Below are positions 7,831-17,256 of a stretch of DNA of 64,000 nt, piece after piece (the first letter of the stretch is position 1; each line of letters starts with the position of its first letter). The DNA is taken from positions 186,001-250,000 of the forward strand of contig CAWGGJ010000010.1 of assembly GCA_963822175.1 (NCBI GenBank). Direction: 5' to 3'. Made by a program: the position numbers and the translations under genes. The notes beneath the pieces were generated by a model. The model searched no databases, was not told where the DNA came from, and saw only the letters and a program-made list of their open reading frames with translations. This stretch comes from FEB-25 sp963822175 (GTDB taxonomy: Bacteria; Chloroflexota; Anaerolineae; Anaerolineales; UBA4823).

Positions 7831-9668
7831 TTATACTTTTCCTCTTTTGCAATTACTTGATTCATAATCCATTGCGCGGTTAATGGTAAACCATCCAGAT
7901 GACAAATAGAACTTAATTTCATCGCATATTCAGGGATTTCTAGGCATAAGATCTGGTGAAGCTGACCATCCCGGTTGAGCTCAATCACATAATTTCGCTC
8001 ATGTGATCGAACAAACTCAACTACTTCCGGAGCTGTTGGTAAAGAGCGTATTCGAAGATGATCTATCTTATACCCAGTGTTTGTCAGGTTAAATAATGCT
8101 TCCTCAATGGCAACATTAGTTGAACCGTATGAAATGATGCCAATTTTTGCACCATCGACTAACTTGATTTCAGGCTTTGGAAGGAGTTCAAGACTGTTAT
8201 CAATTTTTCGCTTTAACCGCAGCAAGTTTTTTTCCCAATCATCAGGCTGCTCGCTATAATTTCCGTAAGCATCGTGACCAGTTCCACGTGCAAAATAAGC
8301 TGCATTTGGCGCCTTGTTTCCTGGAAGAGTCCGGTAAGGTATCCCATCTCCATCAATATCCACATACCGTCCCCATTTACTTTCTAACTTCATGATATCT
8401 TCTTCCCACAACACTTTTCCCCGATCCATCGGTTTGTCCGGGTACTCAAATGGTTCGGTCATCCACTGATTCATACCAAAATCCAAATCCGATAAAACAA
8501 GAACCGGCGTTTGCAATCGTTCAGCAATATCAAATGCTTTCCACCCAAATTCAAAGCACTCAGTAACTGTACCCGGGAATAGAATCACATGCTTTGTATC
8601 ACCATGACCCATATTGTATGCTAGTCTCAAATCACCCTGTGAAGTTCTGGTCGGCAGTCCGGTCGATGGTCCTATGCGCTGTATATCCCAAATGACTACA
8701 GGTACTTCAGCAAAATATGCTAAACCAACGTACTCAACCATCAAACTCAAGCCAGGTCCTGAAGTAGAAGTCATTGCTCTTAAACCAGACCACCCTGCTC
8801 CAACGACCATACCAATTGCAGCTAATTCATCTTCAGCTTGCAATATTACACAGGTATTTTTTCCCGTAATTGGGTCTTTACGAAATTGCGGCACATATTC
8901 ATTCAATGTTTCAGCCAACGATGTCGCGGGGGTAATCGGATACCAGGCTGCAAATTGCACTCCACCGTAGATAGCTCCCAACGCAGCAGCAGTATTTCCA
9001 TCTGCCATGATGAAACCAGATGTCTTATCGGATGGTTTAATAAAATATGCATCCCTTTTTCGTAAATTAGTCGCTGCCCAATCGAAAGCATTTTTTATCA
9101 TCTGCCAATTTAAATCGATAGGCTTTTGTTTGCCTTTAAAATGAAATTCCAATGCTTGGTAGATACAATCCATATCGATGCCTAAAACATTAGCAACTAT
9201 CCCCACATAGACCATATTGGCAATGTAATCGCGGATATTCGGTGGAGCTCCAAAATCCCGAACCATTTGTTTAACTGGCATGGGATATGAATTAATGTCC
9301 TGGCGCAAAATTGGCTGTTTAATGCTGTCATCATAAAATAGTGCTCCCCCGTTCACCATACCCTCCATATCCTTTATAAACGTTGCTGGATTCATGGCAA
9401 CCACGATTTCTTGATCTTCGCAACGTGCCAAGTGACCGTCTTCATTTACTCTTATCGTATACCAAGTAGGCAAACCTTGTATATTGGATGGAAAAATATT
9501 TTTTCCAGAAACTGGGATGCCCATCTTAAATAAGGCGCGCATCAAAGTAATATTGGATGTCTGGCTACCTGATCCGTTTACAGTTGCAACGGTGATGCTA
9601 AATTTATTGATCACTGGTTCTGTTGTTTTTGCAACTACTGGGATTGCATCGGTTTTATCCTGGGTCAT
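7827..9668 (-). CDS. korA: 2-oxoacid:ferredoxin oxidoreductase, fused gamma-alpha subunit
   Basis: 613-residue partner of KorB. Residues 1 to about 190 form the gamma domain (TVNGSGSQTSN near the start), and the rest is the alpha subunit, with a pyrimidine-binding WYPITPATSLAE and a downstream segment EDELAAIGMVVGAGWSG. No ferredoxin-like cysteine clusters are present, so electrons must pass through the beta subunit. The start at 9668 is chosen because AGGAG lies five bases upstream; in-frame ATGs at 9689 and 9725 lack well-spaced sites, and the latter would run into the preceding gene. It likely belongs to a unit with the upstream amidohydrolase. Confidence 0.9.
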   Translation of the reverse strand: MTQDKTDAIPVVAKTTEPVINKFSITVATVNGSGSQTSNITLMRALFKMGIPVSGKNIFPSNIQGLPTWYTIRVNEDGHLARCEDQEIVVAMNPATFIKDMEGMVNGGALFYDDSIKQPILRQDINSYPMPVKQMVRDFGAPPNIRDYIANMVYVGIVANVLGIDMDCIYQALEFHFKGKQKPIDLNWQMIKNAFDWAATNLRKRDAYFIKPSDKTSGFIMADGNTAAALGAIYGGVQFAAWYPITPATSLAETLNEYVPQFRKDPITGKNTCVILQAEDELAAIGMVVGAGWSGLRAMTSTSGPGLSLMVEYVGLAYFAEVPVVIWDIQRIGPSTGLPTRTSQGDLRLAYNMGHGDTKHVILFPGTVTECFEFGWKAFDIAERLQTPVLVLSDLDFGMNQWMTEPFEYPDKPMDRGKVLWEEDIMKLESKWGRYVDIDGDGIPYRTLPGNKAPNAAYFARGTGHDAYGNYSEQPDDWEKNLLRLKRKIDNSLELLPKPEIKLVDGAKIGIISYGSTNVAIEEALFNLTNTGYKIDHLRIRSLPTAPEVVEFVRSHERNYVIELNRDGQLHQILCLEIPEYAMKLSSICHLDGLPLTAQWIMNQVIAKEEKYK

Positions 9669-9690
9669 ATCCACTCCTAATTCATTCATC

Positions 9691-10870
9691 CTATTCTTTC
9701 TCGAGAAATTCCAATGTAGCAGCAACCATTAATCCAACGGCTTTTGGCAGAATGGTTTCATCAAAATCAAATTTTGGATGATGGTGAGATGCATCCAGAT
9801 TTAACTCTTTATTTGCTGATCCGATAAAGAAATAACAGCCTGGTACTTGTTGTTGAACAAAAGCCATGTCCTCAGAGCCCATCGTGATCGTATTAAAAGT
9901 CAAACTGATCTTCTGAAAGTAGTTCTTTTGCAACTTGTTGAACCCGTATCGTAATGTCAGGGTGATTTACCAAGGTTGGTGTGATCGGTGTTATCTCAAT
10001 TATCGAAATACAATCCAGTGCACGGGTAACATCTTGGGTAATTTGATGAATCTTCAAAATCACTAAATCACGTATGGACGACTCAAAGGTCCGTATAGTA
10101 CCTTTCAAGACAACTTCTGCTGGGATTACATTAAAAGCATCACCACCATGAATTGAGGCAACCGTTACGACAGCTGACTTTAATGGAGAGACGTTCCGTG
10201 AAACTATCCCTTGTAATAAATTAATCACCTGAGAAGCAGCAAGAACAGGATCGTTACACAAATTCGGAGCCGCCCCGTGTCCACCTTTACCAATTATTTT
10301 GATTTGGAAAGAATCAGCTGCTGCCATAACAGGACCAGGTACAATGCCAACCCAACCAACTGGCTTTTCATTCCAAATATGCAATGCTAATGAAACATCG
10401 GGAAGAGGGCTTTGTAATAATCCATCAGCAATCATTTTATCAGCACCTCCCAATCCCTCTTCTGCTGGTTGAAACATAAACTTTACCGTGCCTTTAAATT
10501 CCTCCCGATGTTTATTTAAGATTTGGGCCACAGTCAATCCAATTGCAACATGACCATCATGTCCGCACGCATGCATCACGCCTTGATTGACAGAAGCATA
10601 TTCAGCTGGAGTTTCTTCCTGGATCGGGAGAGCATCCATATCAAAGCGAACCAATACTGTTGGTCCTGTAGACTTTCCTTCCAGGAGGGCTACCACACCT
10701 GTCTCACCAACACCTGTTTTAACCTCCAATCCTATTTTGGTTAATTCTCGGGATACTATATTTGCAGTTCTTACTTCTTTGAACCCAAGTTCAGGATGCA
10801 TATGGAAATCACGACGTAGATCTTGGGTATATTGGAATAATTCTTGTGCTTCGTGTAAATAATTTTTCAT
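9691..10870 (-). pseudogene. M20-family amidohydrolase, interrupted by one extra base
   Basis: M20/M40-type metal-dependent amidohydrolase (hippurate or N-acyl amino acid hydrolase class). The first segment contains HMHPELGF and MHACGHDGH, which supply metal ligands, and a C-terminal segment in another frame contains GSEDMAF and HHHPKFDFDE. The frame breaks at a run of four A on the + strand (9895-9898); removing one base gives a continuous 392-residue protein, normal for the family, joining DFNTITMGSED. Start at 10870 is supported by GAGG upstream. Metal ligands are all present, so decay is not otherwise evident; the break may be a sequence error (see findings). A complete paralogue lies at 23931-25100. 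Confidence 0.85.
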
Positions 10871-10919
10871 GGATCCTCTTATGATCAATAAACTGGGTAG
10901 AGCCAGAGGGTTATAATAA

Positions 10920-11654
10920 TTATCCTAATATTAACCTACGAAATTTTTCTTCGTAGCGTGGTTTTTCGGGAGTACTATCATGTGTGTGTCTATTTCGCAT
11001 CCGTTCTGCAAATTTTTCCGGATCACCGATCTGGCTTTTATGCTCGAATAATGCGTTGATCTTGGTTTCCCACATTTCGGTGACATCCAAAATAATATCG
11101 GGCTGGAGTGTTCCGCAGACCCATACTTCCCGCACAATATGGGGCTCAAGATTTTCATCTTCCCATAATTCGATAAAAGTCAAATGGTCACGTGCTGAAG
11201 GGAATACTGCATCTAAAGTCGCCTGACCTGCCGCACGATGATCTGGATGGTTTAATCCAGCATTGGTTGTGAATAAAGTCTGTGGATCACAGGTGACCAG
11301 TATATCTGGTTTGATTATGCGAATAATCCTGGTAATATCGCGCCTTAGATTCATGTCTGGAACAAGATATCCATCCGGATAATTAAAGAATTTAACATCA
11401 AGAACGCCTAAAACCTTAGCAGCTGCTCGCTGTTCTTTTTGCCGGATCGAACACAACTCATCAGATTTTAACGATATATCCTTGGTTCCTTTATCTCCAC
11501 ATGTCAGCAAGGTATAGATAACCTTATGTCCCGCCTTTACCCAACGCGCAATCGCCCCGCCACAAAAAAATTCGGGGTCGTCTGGATGTGCAAGTATTAT
11601 AAGGATCTTTTGAGAAGATTCCCAATTATCCGGAATTTTATCTAGGTCTGCCAT
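10920..11654 (-). CDS. PIG-L (LmbE) family zinc deacetylase
   Basis: 244-residue PIG-L/LmbE-type de-N-acetylase. The zinc-site signature AHPDDPEF lies near residue 22 and the second metal histidine is in NHPDHRAAG in the middle of the chain. Relatives deacetylate N-acetylglucosaminyl conjugates such as the bacillithiol and mycothiol precursors (BshB, MshB) or remodel other sugars. No other thiol-biosynthesis gene is visible here, so the substrate is open, although ino1 at 42142 could in principle supply inositol phosphate. The start overlaps the end of ricT by 17 bases, which places the gene at the downstream end of the nuo-mrp-ricT unit. Confidence 0.88.
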   Translation of the reverse strand: MADLDKIPDNWESSQKILIILAHPDDPEFFCGGAIARWVKAGHKVIYTLLTCGDKGTKDISLKSDELCSIRQKEQRAAAKVLGVLDVKFFNYPDGYLVPDMNLRRDITRIIRIIKPDILVTCDPQTLFTTNAGLNHPDHRAAGQATLDAVFPSARDHLTFIELWEDENLEPHIVREVWVCGTLQPDIILDVTEMWETKINALFEHKSQIGDPEKFAERMRNRHTHDSTPEKPRYEEKFRRLILG

Positions 11655-12591
11655 GTGGCTTCTTTTTCACTTTTATTACTCCAGGGTTCCTCTCTTCTGG
11701 ACAGTTCTCACAGGAGTTTTCTCCAATTTTTGCCATTGCCTCCAGTTCTTCCATCGACTGGATGTCTTCCCTCAAAAATTCATGCCGACCACCCTGTTCT
11801 AACTCTACTAGTACAGCACCCTTCAAGGGAACTACATCGATTACCTTACCATTTCCTTTTGGTGTAGACACTAACTTTCCACGTTTTGGTAATTGCTTTC
11901 TAGCTTCGACGTACTGTTCATACTCATAGACCAGACAGCATCTTAATCTTCCACACATCCCTGTAATTTCGGTGGGTGTAAGCGATATACCCTGTTCTTT
12001 TGCCATTTTAATAGATATTGGGCTAAATTCTGTTAAAAAAGCAGAACAACATCGGCACTCCATTCCACACGCACCCATCCCACCAAGTGCTTTTGCTACG
12101 TCTCTTGGTCCTACCAGATGCATTTCTACATGCGATTGTTGATAGACGCGCTGGATGGTTCTTTTAAGTGATTTTAGATCTGTCTTTTCACCATTTTCAC
12201 TGGAATAAATAAACAGAAGCTTGGAACCATCTAAACTAAATTCAGCAGAGACAATTTTCACATCTTCTAATCTTAACTCCTTGACCTTTTCCCTGCAGGT
12301 GATGACAGCTTCGATTTCTTTTTGTTCCAATTCCTGATGAACCAATAAATCTTGTGGAGTGGCTATGCGCAATATAGATTTTATTCCTGGAGATACACTT
12401 CTATCTGGGGTTTCAATAAACTGTACTATTTCTCCTAGTTGAATACCTCTACTTGTCTCTACCACCACGAAATCACCAGGCTGTATTTCTTTAAAATTAG
12501 TGGCGTCAAAGTGATATAGTTTTCCAATGGATTGAAAGCGCAATCCGACTATACGTTGTTTATATGCCGGATTATCTAAAATTTCTCCCAC
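11638..12591 (-). CDS. ricT: PSP1-domain protein RicT (YaaT-like)
   Basis: 317-residue PSP1 C-terminal domain protein. In Bacillus, RicT (YaaT) forms the RicAFT complex, which carries Fe-S clusters and stimulates RNase Y-dependent mRNA maturation. The cysteine-rich core is present as CGMECRCC and CGRLRCC, about 35 residues apart, after a PSP1 domain that begins with VGLRFQSIGKLYHF. The tail is basic (KVKKKPHGRPR). It is flanked by mrp upstream and the PIG-L gene downstream, in a unit dominated by Fe-S proteins. RicA and RicF partners are not seen in this window. Confidence 0.88.
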   Translation of the reverse strand: MGEILDNPAYKQRIVGLRFQSIGKLYHFDATNFKEIQPGDFVVVETSRGIQLGEIVQFIETPDRSVSPGIKSILRIATPQDLLVHQELEQKEIEAVITCREKVKELRLEDVKIVSAEFSLDGSKLLFIYSSENGEKTDLKSLKRTIQRVYQQSHVEMHLVGPRDVAKALGGMGACGMECRCCSAFLTEFSPISIKMAKEQGISLTPTEITGMCGRLRCCLVYEYEQYVEARKQLPKRGKLVSTPKGNGKVIDVVPLKGAVLVELEQGGRHEFLREDIQSMEELEAMAKIGENSCENCPEERNPGVIKVKKKPHGRPR

Positions 12592-12621
12592 TTCATTATC
12601 CTCTTTTCTGTATGATCCGTT

Positions 12622-13704
12622 TCACTCAATAATCTTGATAGGAACCACAGATTTATTCTCAAATGCAGCTACACTAACTTTAGCAGCAATCATCTCTGCA
12701 ATACTTCGTAAAGCAGCAGCAACAGGAGATTTTGGATCCGTGAATATTACTGGTTTCCCACCATCACCGCCTTCACGCACTCTGGCATCCATTGGGATTG
12801 ACCCTAAAAATGGAACTCTTCCTTCTATTGCCAAGCGTTCTCCTCCACCGCTACCAAAGATATCCATTTGAGAACCATCTGGCAATTCTAAATAACTCAT
12901 ATTTTCTACAACGCCCAATATAGGAACATTTAGCTGGCGGAACATTTCCATTCCACGTCGTGCGTCTTCCAGCGATACCTGTTGTGGAAGGGTTACAATG
13001 ACCCCACCACTTAAAGGTAGCGATTGAGTCAAGCTTAATGCAGCATCTCCTGTTCCAGGCGGCAAATCTACAATCAAGTAATCTAACTCTCCCCATTCCA
13101 CATCACTTAAAAACTGGCGAATGGCAGAATGTAACATTGGACCTCGCCAGATCAATGGCTGGTCAGGTTTTACTAGAAAACCGATGGACATGAGTTTAAC
13201 CCCATATGCTTCAGCTGGGACAAGCTTTTCCTTTGTCGCAGGTGGTAGTTTTTCCACCCCCATCATCGTTGGAATATTAGGTCCATAAATATCAGCATCC
13301 AGTAATCCCACACACGCTCCAGCCTGGGCTAATGCAACAGCAACATTTACAGCAACAGTACTTTTACCTACTCCACCTTTCCCAGATGCTATGGCTATCG
13401 CATTCCTTATGGGCAATTGCATTAATCCCCTCGAACGCCCATCATTGGGAACATTGGAATCCATTTTTATAACCACTTTCTGAACACCCGGTAATGACAT
13501 AACCGCTTCCCTGGCTTCACTTTCGATCTTGTTTTTTAAAGGACAGGCGGGTGTAGTCAACAATATACTGAATGTAATCACATCTCCATTTATTTCCAAG
13601 TCACGGATCATGTTCAAAGATACTAGATCGTTCCTTAATTCTGGCTCCTGCACCTTACCAAGTGCTACAAGAACCAATTCCTTCGTTACCAATCCATCAA
13701 CCAT
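12622..13704 (-). CDS. mrp: Mrp/ApbC-type P-loop ATPase
   Basis: 360-residue Mrp/NBP35-family protein: an N-terminal MIP18-like (DUF59) domain with a single conserved TPACPLK cysteine, then a deviant Walker A ASGKGGVGKST and an LPPGTGD segment. Family members deliver Fe-S clusters to apoproteins such as complex I. The C-terminal CxxC that holds the bridging cluster in ApbC/Ind1 is absent: the usual position after ENMSY reads LELPDGSQ. Cluster transfer by the canonical site is therefore doubtful. GTG/ATG alternatives upstream exist, but 13704 is preceded by GAGGTG at proper spacing and leaves a 4-base gap after the small 4-Cys gene. Confidence 0.9.
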   Translation of the reverse strand: MVDGLVTKELVLVALGKVQEPELRNDLVSLNMIRDLEINGDVITFSILLTTPACPLKNKIESEAREAVMSLPGVQKVVIKMDSNVPNDGRSRGLMQLPIRNAIAIASGKGGVGKSTVAVNVAVALAQAGACVGLLDADIYGPNIPTMMGVEKLPPATKEKLVPAEAYGVKLMSIGFLVKPDQPLIWRGPMLHSAIRQFLSDVEWGELDYLIVDLPPGTGDAALSLTQSLPLSGGVIVTLPQQVSLEDARRGMEMFRQLNVPILGVVENMSYLELPDGSQMDIFGSGGGERLAIEGRVPFLGSIPMDARVREGGDGGKPVIFTDPKSPVAAALRSIAEMIAAKVSVAAFENKSVVPIKIIE

Positions 13705-13708
13705 ATTT

Positions 13709-14029
13709 TCACACCTCATCCATATATTTGCTAACATCTTTTTTAGCTTCAGAATATTGATCTATTAGAGCCTGGTCAGTACCTTTATATCGCTTGATCG
13801 TGGTGCTTGAACACAAAATACAACCTCTCATTGCCCGAAAGGAATCTGATTGGCAGGAAGCACAGCCGCCTATTTTTACCATCATTAATACGAAAGCAAT
13901 CACATCAGGATTTATTGGGTCCAGACCAACAAGGCTATCGATAAAATTATGCCATTTTTCTCCGCGTATATCTCGTAAAGATTCAATAGCTCTTGAAGGG
14001 AATAGCAAGTCAATCTCATTAACTTGCAT
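13709..14029 (-). CDS. Small four-cysteine protein, function unknown
   Basis: 106-residue protein that I do not recognise. GGAG lies seven bases before its ATG and it fits snugly between nuoI and mrp, so it is probably real. The centre carries C56-x2-C59-x10-C70-x2-C73, a spacing suitable for a zinc ribbon or an Fe-S cluster; the rest is mostly helical, with a charged C-terminus (YSEAKKDVSKYMDEV). Its position among complex I Fe-S subunits, Mrp and RicT suggests a part in Fe-S handling or in complex I assembly, but that is inference from neighbours only. Confidence 0.7.
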   Translation of the reverse strand: MQVNEIDLLFPSRAIESLRDIRGEKWHNFIDSLVGLDPINPDVIAFVLMMVKIGGCASCQSDSFRAMRGCILCSSTTIKRYKGTDQALIDQYSEAKKDVSKYMDEV

Positions 14030-14076
14030 TATTATGCTCCAAATAAGTATTAACTTTATTATTCACTTGCACGCAA

Positions 14077-14703
14077 CTATGCATGTGATTTTCTTGCAAT
14101 TCTCTGTGCCTCTGCTTCTATTCTCGCGTTTTCCTCTTTTTGATAATTAATAGGACGAATGGATGCATAATATGAAACGGGTTTTCCAAGGCTGGTTTTA
14201 TTGTAAATATTAGCCGTTCGATTATAAGATGCTAATTCATAATCATGGTCCATTTTAATCGCATCAAATGGGCAAAATTCTGCACAATAACCGCAGTTCA
14301 TGCAAATATCTATATCGATATAGAATTCAGCAGGATCTGGGATGGGTCTTCCCGTCGCAGGATCAGATGAACGCACGATCCAGATGCACTGCGGTGGGCA
14401 AACCTTCGCGCATATACCACAGGATGTACAACGATATTCGATTACTCCATCTTTCTCTTCATAGATCAGGAAGGGAACAAACCTGAATTCTTCTGGAACC
14501 GGGAGCTTTTCCTCAGGATACTGAACGGTAAATATACCTTTCACATCCTTACTCGCACGATATGCTATCCCTTCAGGATTATTATATCGTTTGCCCCAGT
14601 GGCGGATGTCATCTAAATACGTTTCTAAAAAATGTCTGAAAGCAAGTCCCAGGCCCTTTAGCACACCTAACCCGAACATAGAATTATCTCTTTGTTCTGT
14701 CAT
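14077..14703 (-). CDS. nuoI: NADH-quinone oxidoreductase subunit I
   Basis: 208-residue ferredoxin-like subunit of complex I, carrying the N6a/N6b clusters that pass electrons towards N2. Two 2[4Fe-4S] signatures are visible: C92-x2-C95-x2-C98-x3-C102-P and C134-x2-C137-x2-C140-x3-C144-P. The N-terminal amphipathic region (GLGLAFRHFL) fits membrane association. It follows nuoCD after 7 bases. The C-terminal 60 residues are charged and alanine-rich. Confidence 0.93.
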   Translation of the reverse strand: MTEQRDNSMFGLGVLKGLGLAFRHFLETYLDDIRHWGKRYNNPEGIAYRASKDVKGIFTVQYPEEKLPVPEEFRFVPFLIYEEKDGVIEYRCTSCGICAKVCPPQCIWIVRSSDPATGRPIPDPAEFYIDIDICMNCGYCAEFCPFDAIKMDHDYELASYNRTANIYNKTSLGKPVSYYASIRPINYQKEENARIEAEAQRIARKSHA

Positions 14704-14710
14704 TCTTCAC

Positions 14711-16453
14711 TCACCTATCTGTTTCGCCAAGAACGATATCTATAGAGCCGAGGATTACTACCACATCGGCAATTTTATTTCCAATGCACATGCTCTCAAG
14801 CGGGGTTAGATTTATAAAAGATGGTGCTCGCACATGGTAACGCCATGGATTTGGTTTACCATTTGAAATAATATAAAATCCTAGCTCACCTTTCGGACCT
14901 TCTACACAACCATAGGCCTCTCCCACAGGTACCCGGACCTGATACTGGAGTTTTCCTTCTTGGATTGGTCCTTCAGGGATAGTCTTTATTACCTGTTCAA
15001 GGATCCGTAAACTTTGACGCATCTCATCCAGGCGGATCAAATACCGGTCGTACACATCACCATGGTACCGAACAGCCACATCAAAATCAAACCGGTTATA
15101 TATTCCATACGGCTGAGCACGGCGTAAATCATACGGCACTCCAGAGGCGCGTAATACTGGACCAACAACTGAATAGGCTATTGCCTGCTCTGGGGTTAAT
15201 ACGCCTACACCTTCGGTTCGATGGCGAACTATTTCGTTATTCGTGATGTACAGGTCAAGGTCATCAATTTTGCGCGGTAAACGATCAAATACCAAGTTTT
15301 TAATTTTATCAATAACACCATCTGGTAAATCACGAGCAACTCCACCAAAACGGAAGAAATTACACATCATCCTGGAACCTGAGAGAGCTTCGAAAATATC
15401 CAGGATCAATTCTCGTTCTTCAAAGGCATATAAAAACGGTGTGAAGTATGCACCCAGATCATTTAATAAGAAACCAAAGAGTGCCAGGTGATTTACAATA
15501 CGTGTCAACTCTGCAACCATCACCCGGATATACTCAGCACGTTCAGGGGGTGCAATACCCATTAGCTTTTCAACCGCCAGGGCATAGCCGAAATTATTGC
15601 TCATCGAATTGAAGTAATCCAGGCGGTCTGTATATGGCATATTTCCTAAATAGGTATTACGTTCTCCTATTTTTTCATGATTGCGATGCAAATACCCCAC
15701 CACTGGCTTTAGTCCAACGATCGTTTCCCCATCAATCTTGGCTGCCATCCGAAACACACCATGAGTGGAAGGATGTTGAGGTCCGAGGTTCACAATCACC
15801 TGCTCAGTACTGATACCAGTTTCCTCATCCATTCGCTGCATTCTACCCAGACCTTTGTATAATGCCACCTCAGGTTCTGGAACCCAACTCTCAGGATCAA
15901 ATCCTGCTGGATAATCTACATTCGTTCCTAAAGGATTTTTTTCTTCAGCACTTTTATAAAATCCAGCTGGCCAACGACTCTTGTAGGGCTTCCCCTCTTC
16001 CTCGAAATACCCTTCCTTCCAATCTTTCCTGAGTGGATGTCCTGAAAAACCTTCCCACATCAATATACGTCGTAAATCTGGGTGTCCTTCGAACTTTATG
16101 CCAAGCAAATCCCAGGCTTCCCGCTCCTGAAACTCAGCACCTGGATAAAACGGAACGACAGATGAAATAACAGGATTTTCCCGGTCAATTTGTGCTTTGA
16201 TTACCAAGGGAGGGCCGCCGGTAGACTTTCGAATATGGTAGACAACTTCCATTTTGCCTTCAGGTAAGTAATCCACCCCGGTAACAGAGGACAAATAATC
16301 ATATCCCAGGTCATCCCTCAATCGCTGCATTAACCCTGGCAGATGGGCAGATTTCACCATATAACCATCATAACCAGGTCGTTCATCATGTATTAGGATT
16401 TCTGGAAATATGTATAGCATATCTGATTCAAGTGCAATGTTTTGATTACCCAT
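14711..16453 (-). CDS. nuoCD: NADH-quinone oxidoreductase, fused subunits C and D
   Basis: 580-residue fusion. Residues 1 to about 190 are the NuoC (30-kDa) domain, with FEGHPDLRRILMWEGFSGHPLRKD, seen in part as HPLRKD, at its end; residues 215-580 are the NuoD (49-kDa) domain, with NLGPQHPSTHG, YLHRNHEKIGER and the C-terminal VLGETDR. NuoD shapes the quinone pocket next to cluster N2. The histidine and tyrosine-bearing quinone segments are intact, and the hydrogenase cysteines are absent, so this is complex I rather than an Ech-type hydrogenase. A CD fusion also occurs in enterobacteria. It is followed by nuoI and preceded by nuoB. Confidence 0.93.
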   Translation of the reverse strand: MGNQNIALESDMLYIFPEILIHDERPGYDGYMVKSAHLPGLMQRLRDDLGYDYLSSVTGVDYLPEGKMEVVYHIRKSTGGPPLVIKAQIDRENPVISSVVPFYPGAEFQEREAWDLLGIKFEGHPDLRRILMWEGFSGHPLRKDWKEGYFEEEGKPYKSRWPAGFYKSAEEKNPLGTNVDYPAGFDPESWVPEPEVALYKGLGRMQRMDEETGISTEQVIVNLGPQHPSTHGVFRMAAKIDGETIVGLKPVVGYLHRNHEKIGERNTYLGNMPYTDRLDYFNSMSNNFGYALAVEKLMGIAPPERAEYIRVMVAELTRIVNHLALFGFLLNDLGAYFTPFLYAFEERELILDIFEALSGSRMMCNFFRFGGVARDLPDGVIDKIKNLVFDRLPRKIDDLDLYITNNEIVRHRTEGVGVLTPEQAIAYSVVGPVLRASGVPYDLRRAQPYGIYNRFDFDVAVRYHGDVYDRYLIRLDEMRQSLRILEQVIKTIPEGPIQEGKLQYQVRVPVGEAYGCVEGPKGELGFYIISNGKPNPWRYHVRAPSFINLTPLESMCIGNKIADVVVILGSIDIVLGETDR

Positions 16454-16488
16454 GGATATACTCCAAAGATCTTTGATTCAGTAAAGTC

Positions 16489-17166
16489 TTACCCGGCATC
16501 TTGTGCACCTGGTTGATCAAGTGCTTGTTGTGACGCTGCTTCTTGAACCTGTTGCTTACCCAAAGAATACTCTTTTATTTCAGCTATCCTCTGAGGGAAG
16601 ATTAAGTCTGGACCGAGGATAGGAACGGGAAGAGGAGTATCAGCACCCTTACGGTACCACCTTACCGTCTTAATTGATTGTTTATCTATTAGTTTTTGTA
16701 ATGAGATTAATCCATTTAATAATGCCTGAGGTGTAGGGGGACAGCCCGCGACATACACATCCACAGGTAGAAATTCATCCACACCAGAGACAACGTTGTA
16801 ACCATCCTTGAATGGACCGCCACCAGAGGCACAGGCTCCCATTGCAAGCACGTACTTAGGTTCAGGCATTTGGTTATAAAGCCTTACTATTTGTGGGATC
16901 ATCTTTTTTGTCACTGTTCCTGCAACGATCATCAGGTCTGCTTGCCTTGGGCTCGGTCGCATGATTTCCATACCAAATCGCGAGAAATCAAACCGGCTCG
17001 TTGCTGCACATATCATTTCTATCGCACAGCATGCCAGACCAAACATCATCGGCCAAATCGATGATCGTCTTCCCCAGTTATAGATATTGTCAAGTGTTGT
17101 GATGGTCACCTGCCCTTGCATTTCAGGTGGAATTTCGTATCCAGGATTATTAAGGTCCTGACTCAT
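16489..17166 (-). CDS. nuoB: NADH-quinone oxidoreductase subunit B
   Basis: 225-residue PSST subunit of complex I, which holds the terminal N2 4Fe-4S cluster. The four ligands are visible as tandem C46-C47 (GLACCAIE), C112 (GACASGG) and C142 (AGCPPTP). The C-terminus extends beyond the fold as a Gln/Ala-rich tail. It is the first gene of the unit; AGGAGGT lies seven bases before the ATG and a consensus promoter lies 38 bases further up. The usual nuoA gene is not upstream: the adjacent gene on the other side is a regulator on the opposite strand. Confidence 0.93.
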   Translation of the reverse strand: MSQDLNNPGYEIPPEMQGQVTITTLDNIYNWGRRSSIWPMMFGLACCAIEMICAATSRFDFSRFGMEIMRPSPRQADLMIVAGTVTKKMIPQIVRLYNQMPEPKYVLAMGACASGGGPFKDGYNVVSGVDEFLPVDVYVAGCPPTPQALLNGLISLQKLIDKQSIKTVRWYRKGADTPLPVPILGPDLIFPQRIAEIKEYSLGKQQVQEAASQQALDQPGAQDAG

Positions 17167-17201
17167 TTTCGTTACCTCCTCAACTCAAATTGACACTAAA
17201 A

Positions 17202-17218
17202 GGATTATACTCTAATCC
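17202..17218. promoter_or_regulatory. Inverted repeat over the nuo -10 element
   Basis: GGATTA and TAATCC form perfect 6-bp arms around a 5-base spacer. The left arm covers the -10 box of the nuoB promoter, the usual place for a repressor operator. The binding protein is not known. Confidence 0.45.
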
Positions 17219-17231
17219 AAAGGGCTGTCAA
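17204..17231 (-). promoter_or_regulatory. Consensus sigma70-type promoter of the nuoB unit
   Basis: On the minus strand, a perfect -35 TTGACA (17226-17231) and a perfect -10 TATAAT (17204-17209) are separated by 16 bases. The transcription start would fall about 30 bases before the nuoB ATG. This is the best promoter match in the window together with that of tRNA-Leu. Confidence 0.8.
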
Positions 17232-17240
17232 CTAAATAAC

Positions 17241-17256
17241 GCAAATATATATTTGC
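17241..17256. promoter_or_regulatory. 16-bp perfect palindrome, candidate operator between regulator and nuoB
   Basis: GCAAATATATATTTGC is its own reverse complement. Read as CAAA-N6-TTTG it has the same geometry as the CAAC-N6-GTTG sites bound by the Fe-S repressor SufR. It overlaps the -35 box of the divergent regulator gene and ends 9 bases from the -35 box of the nuoB promoter, so one protein bound here could act on both. Confidence 0.5.
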
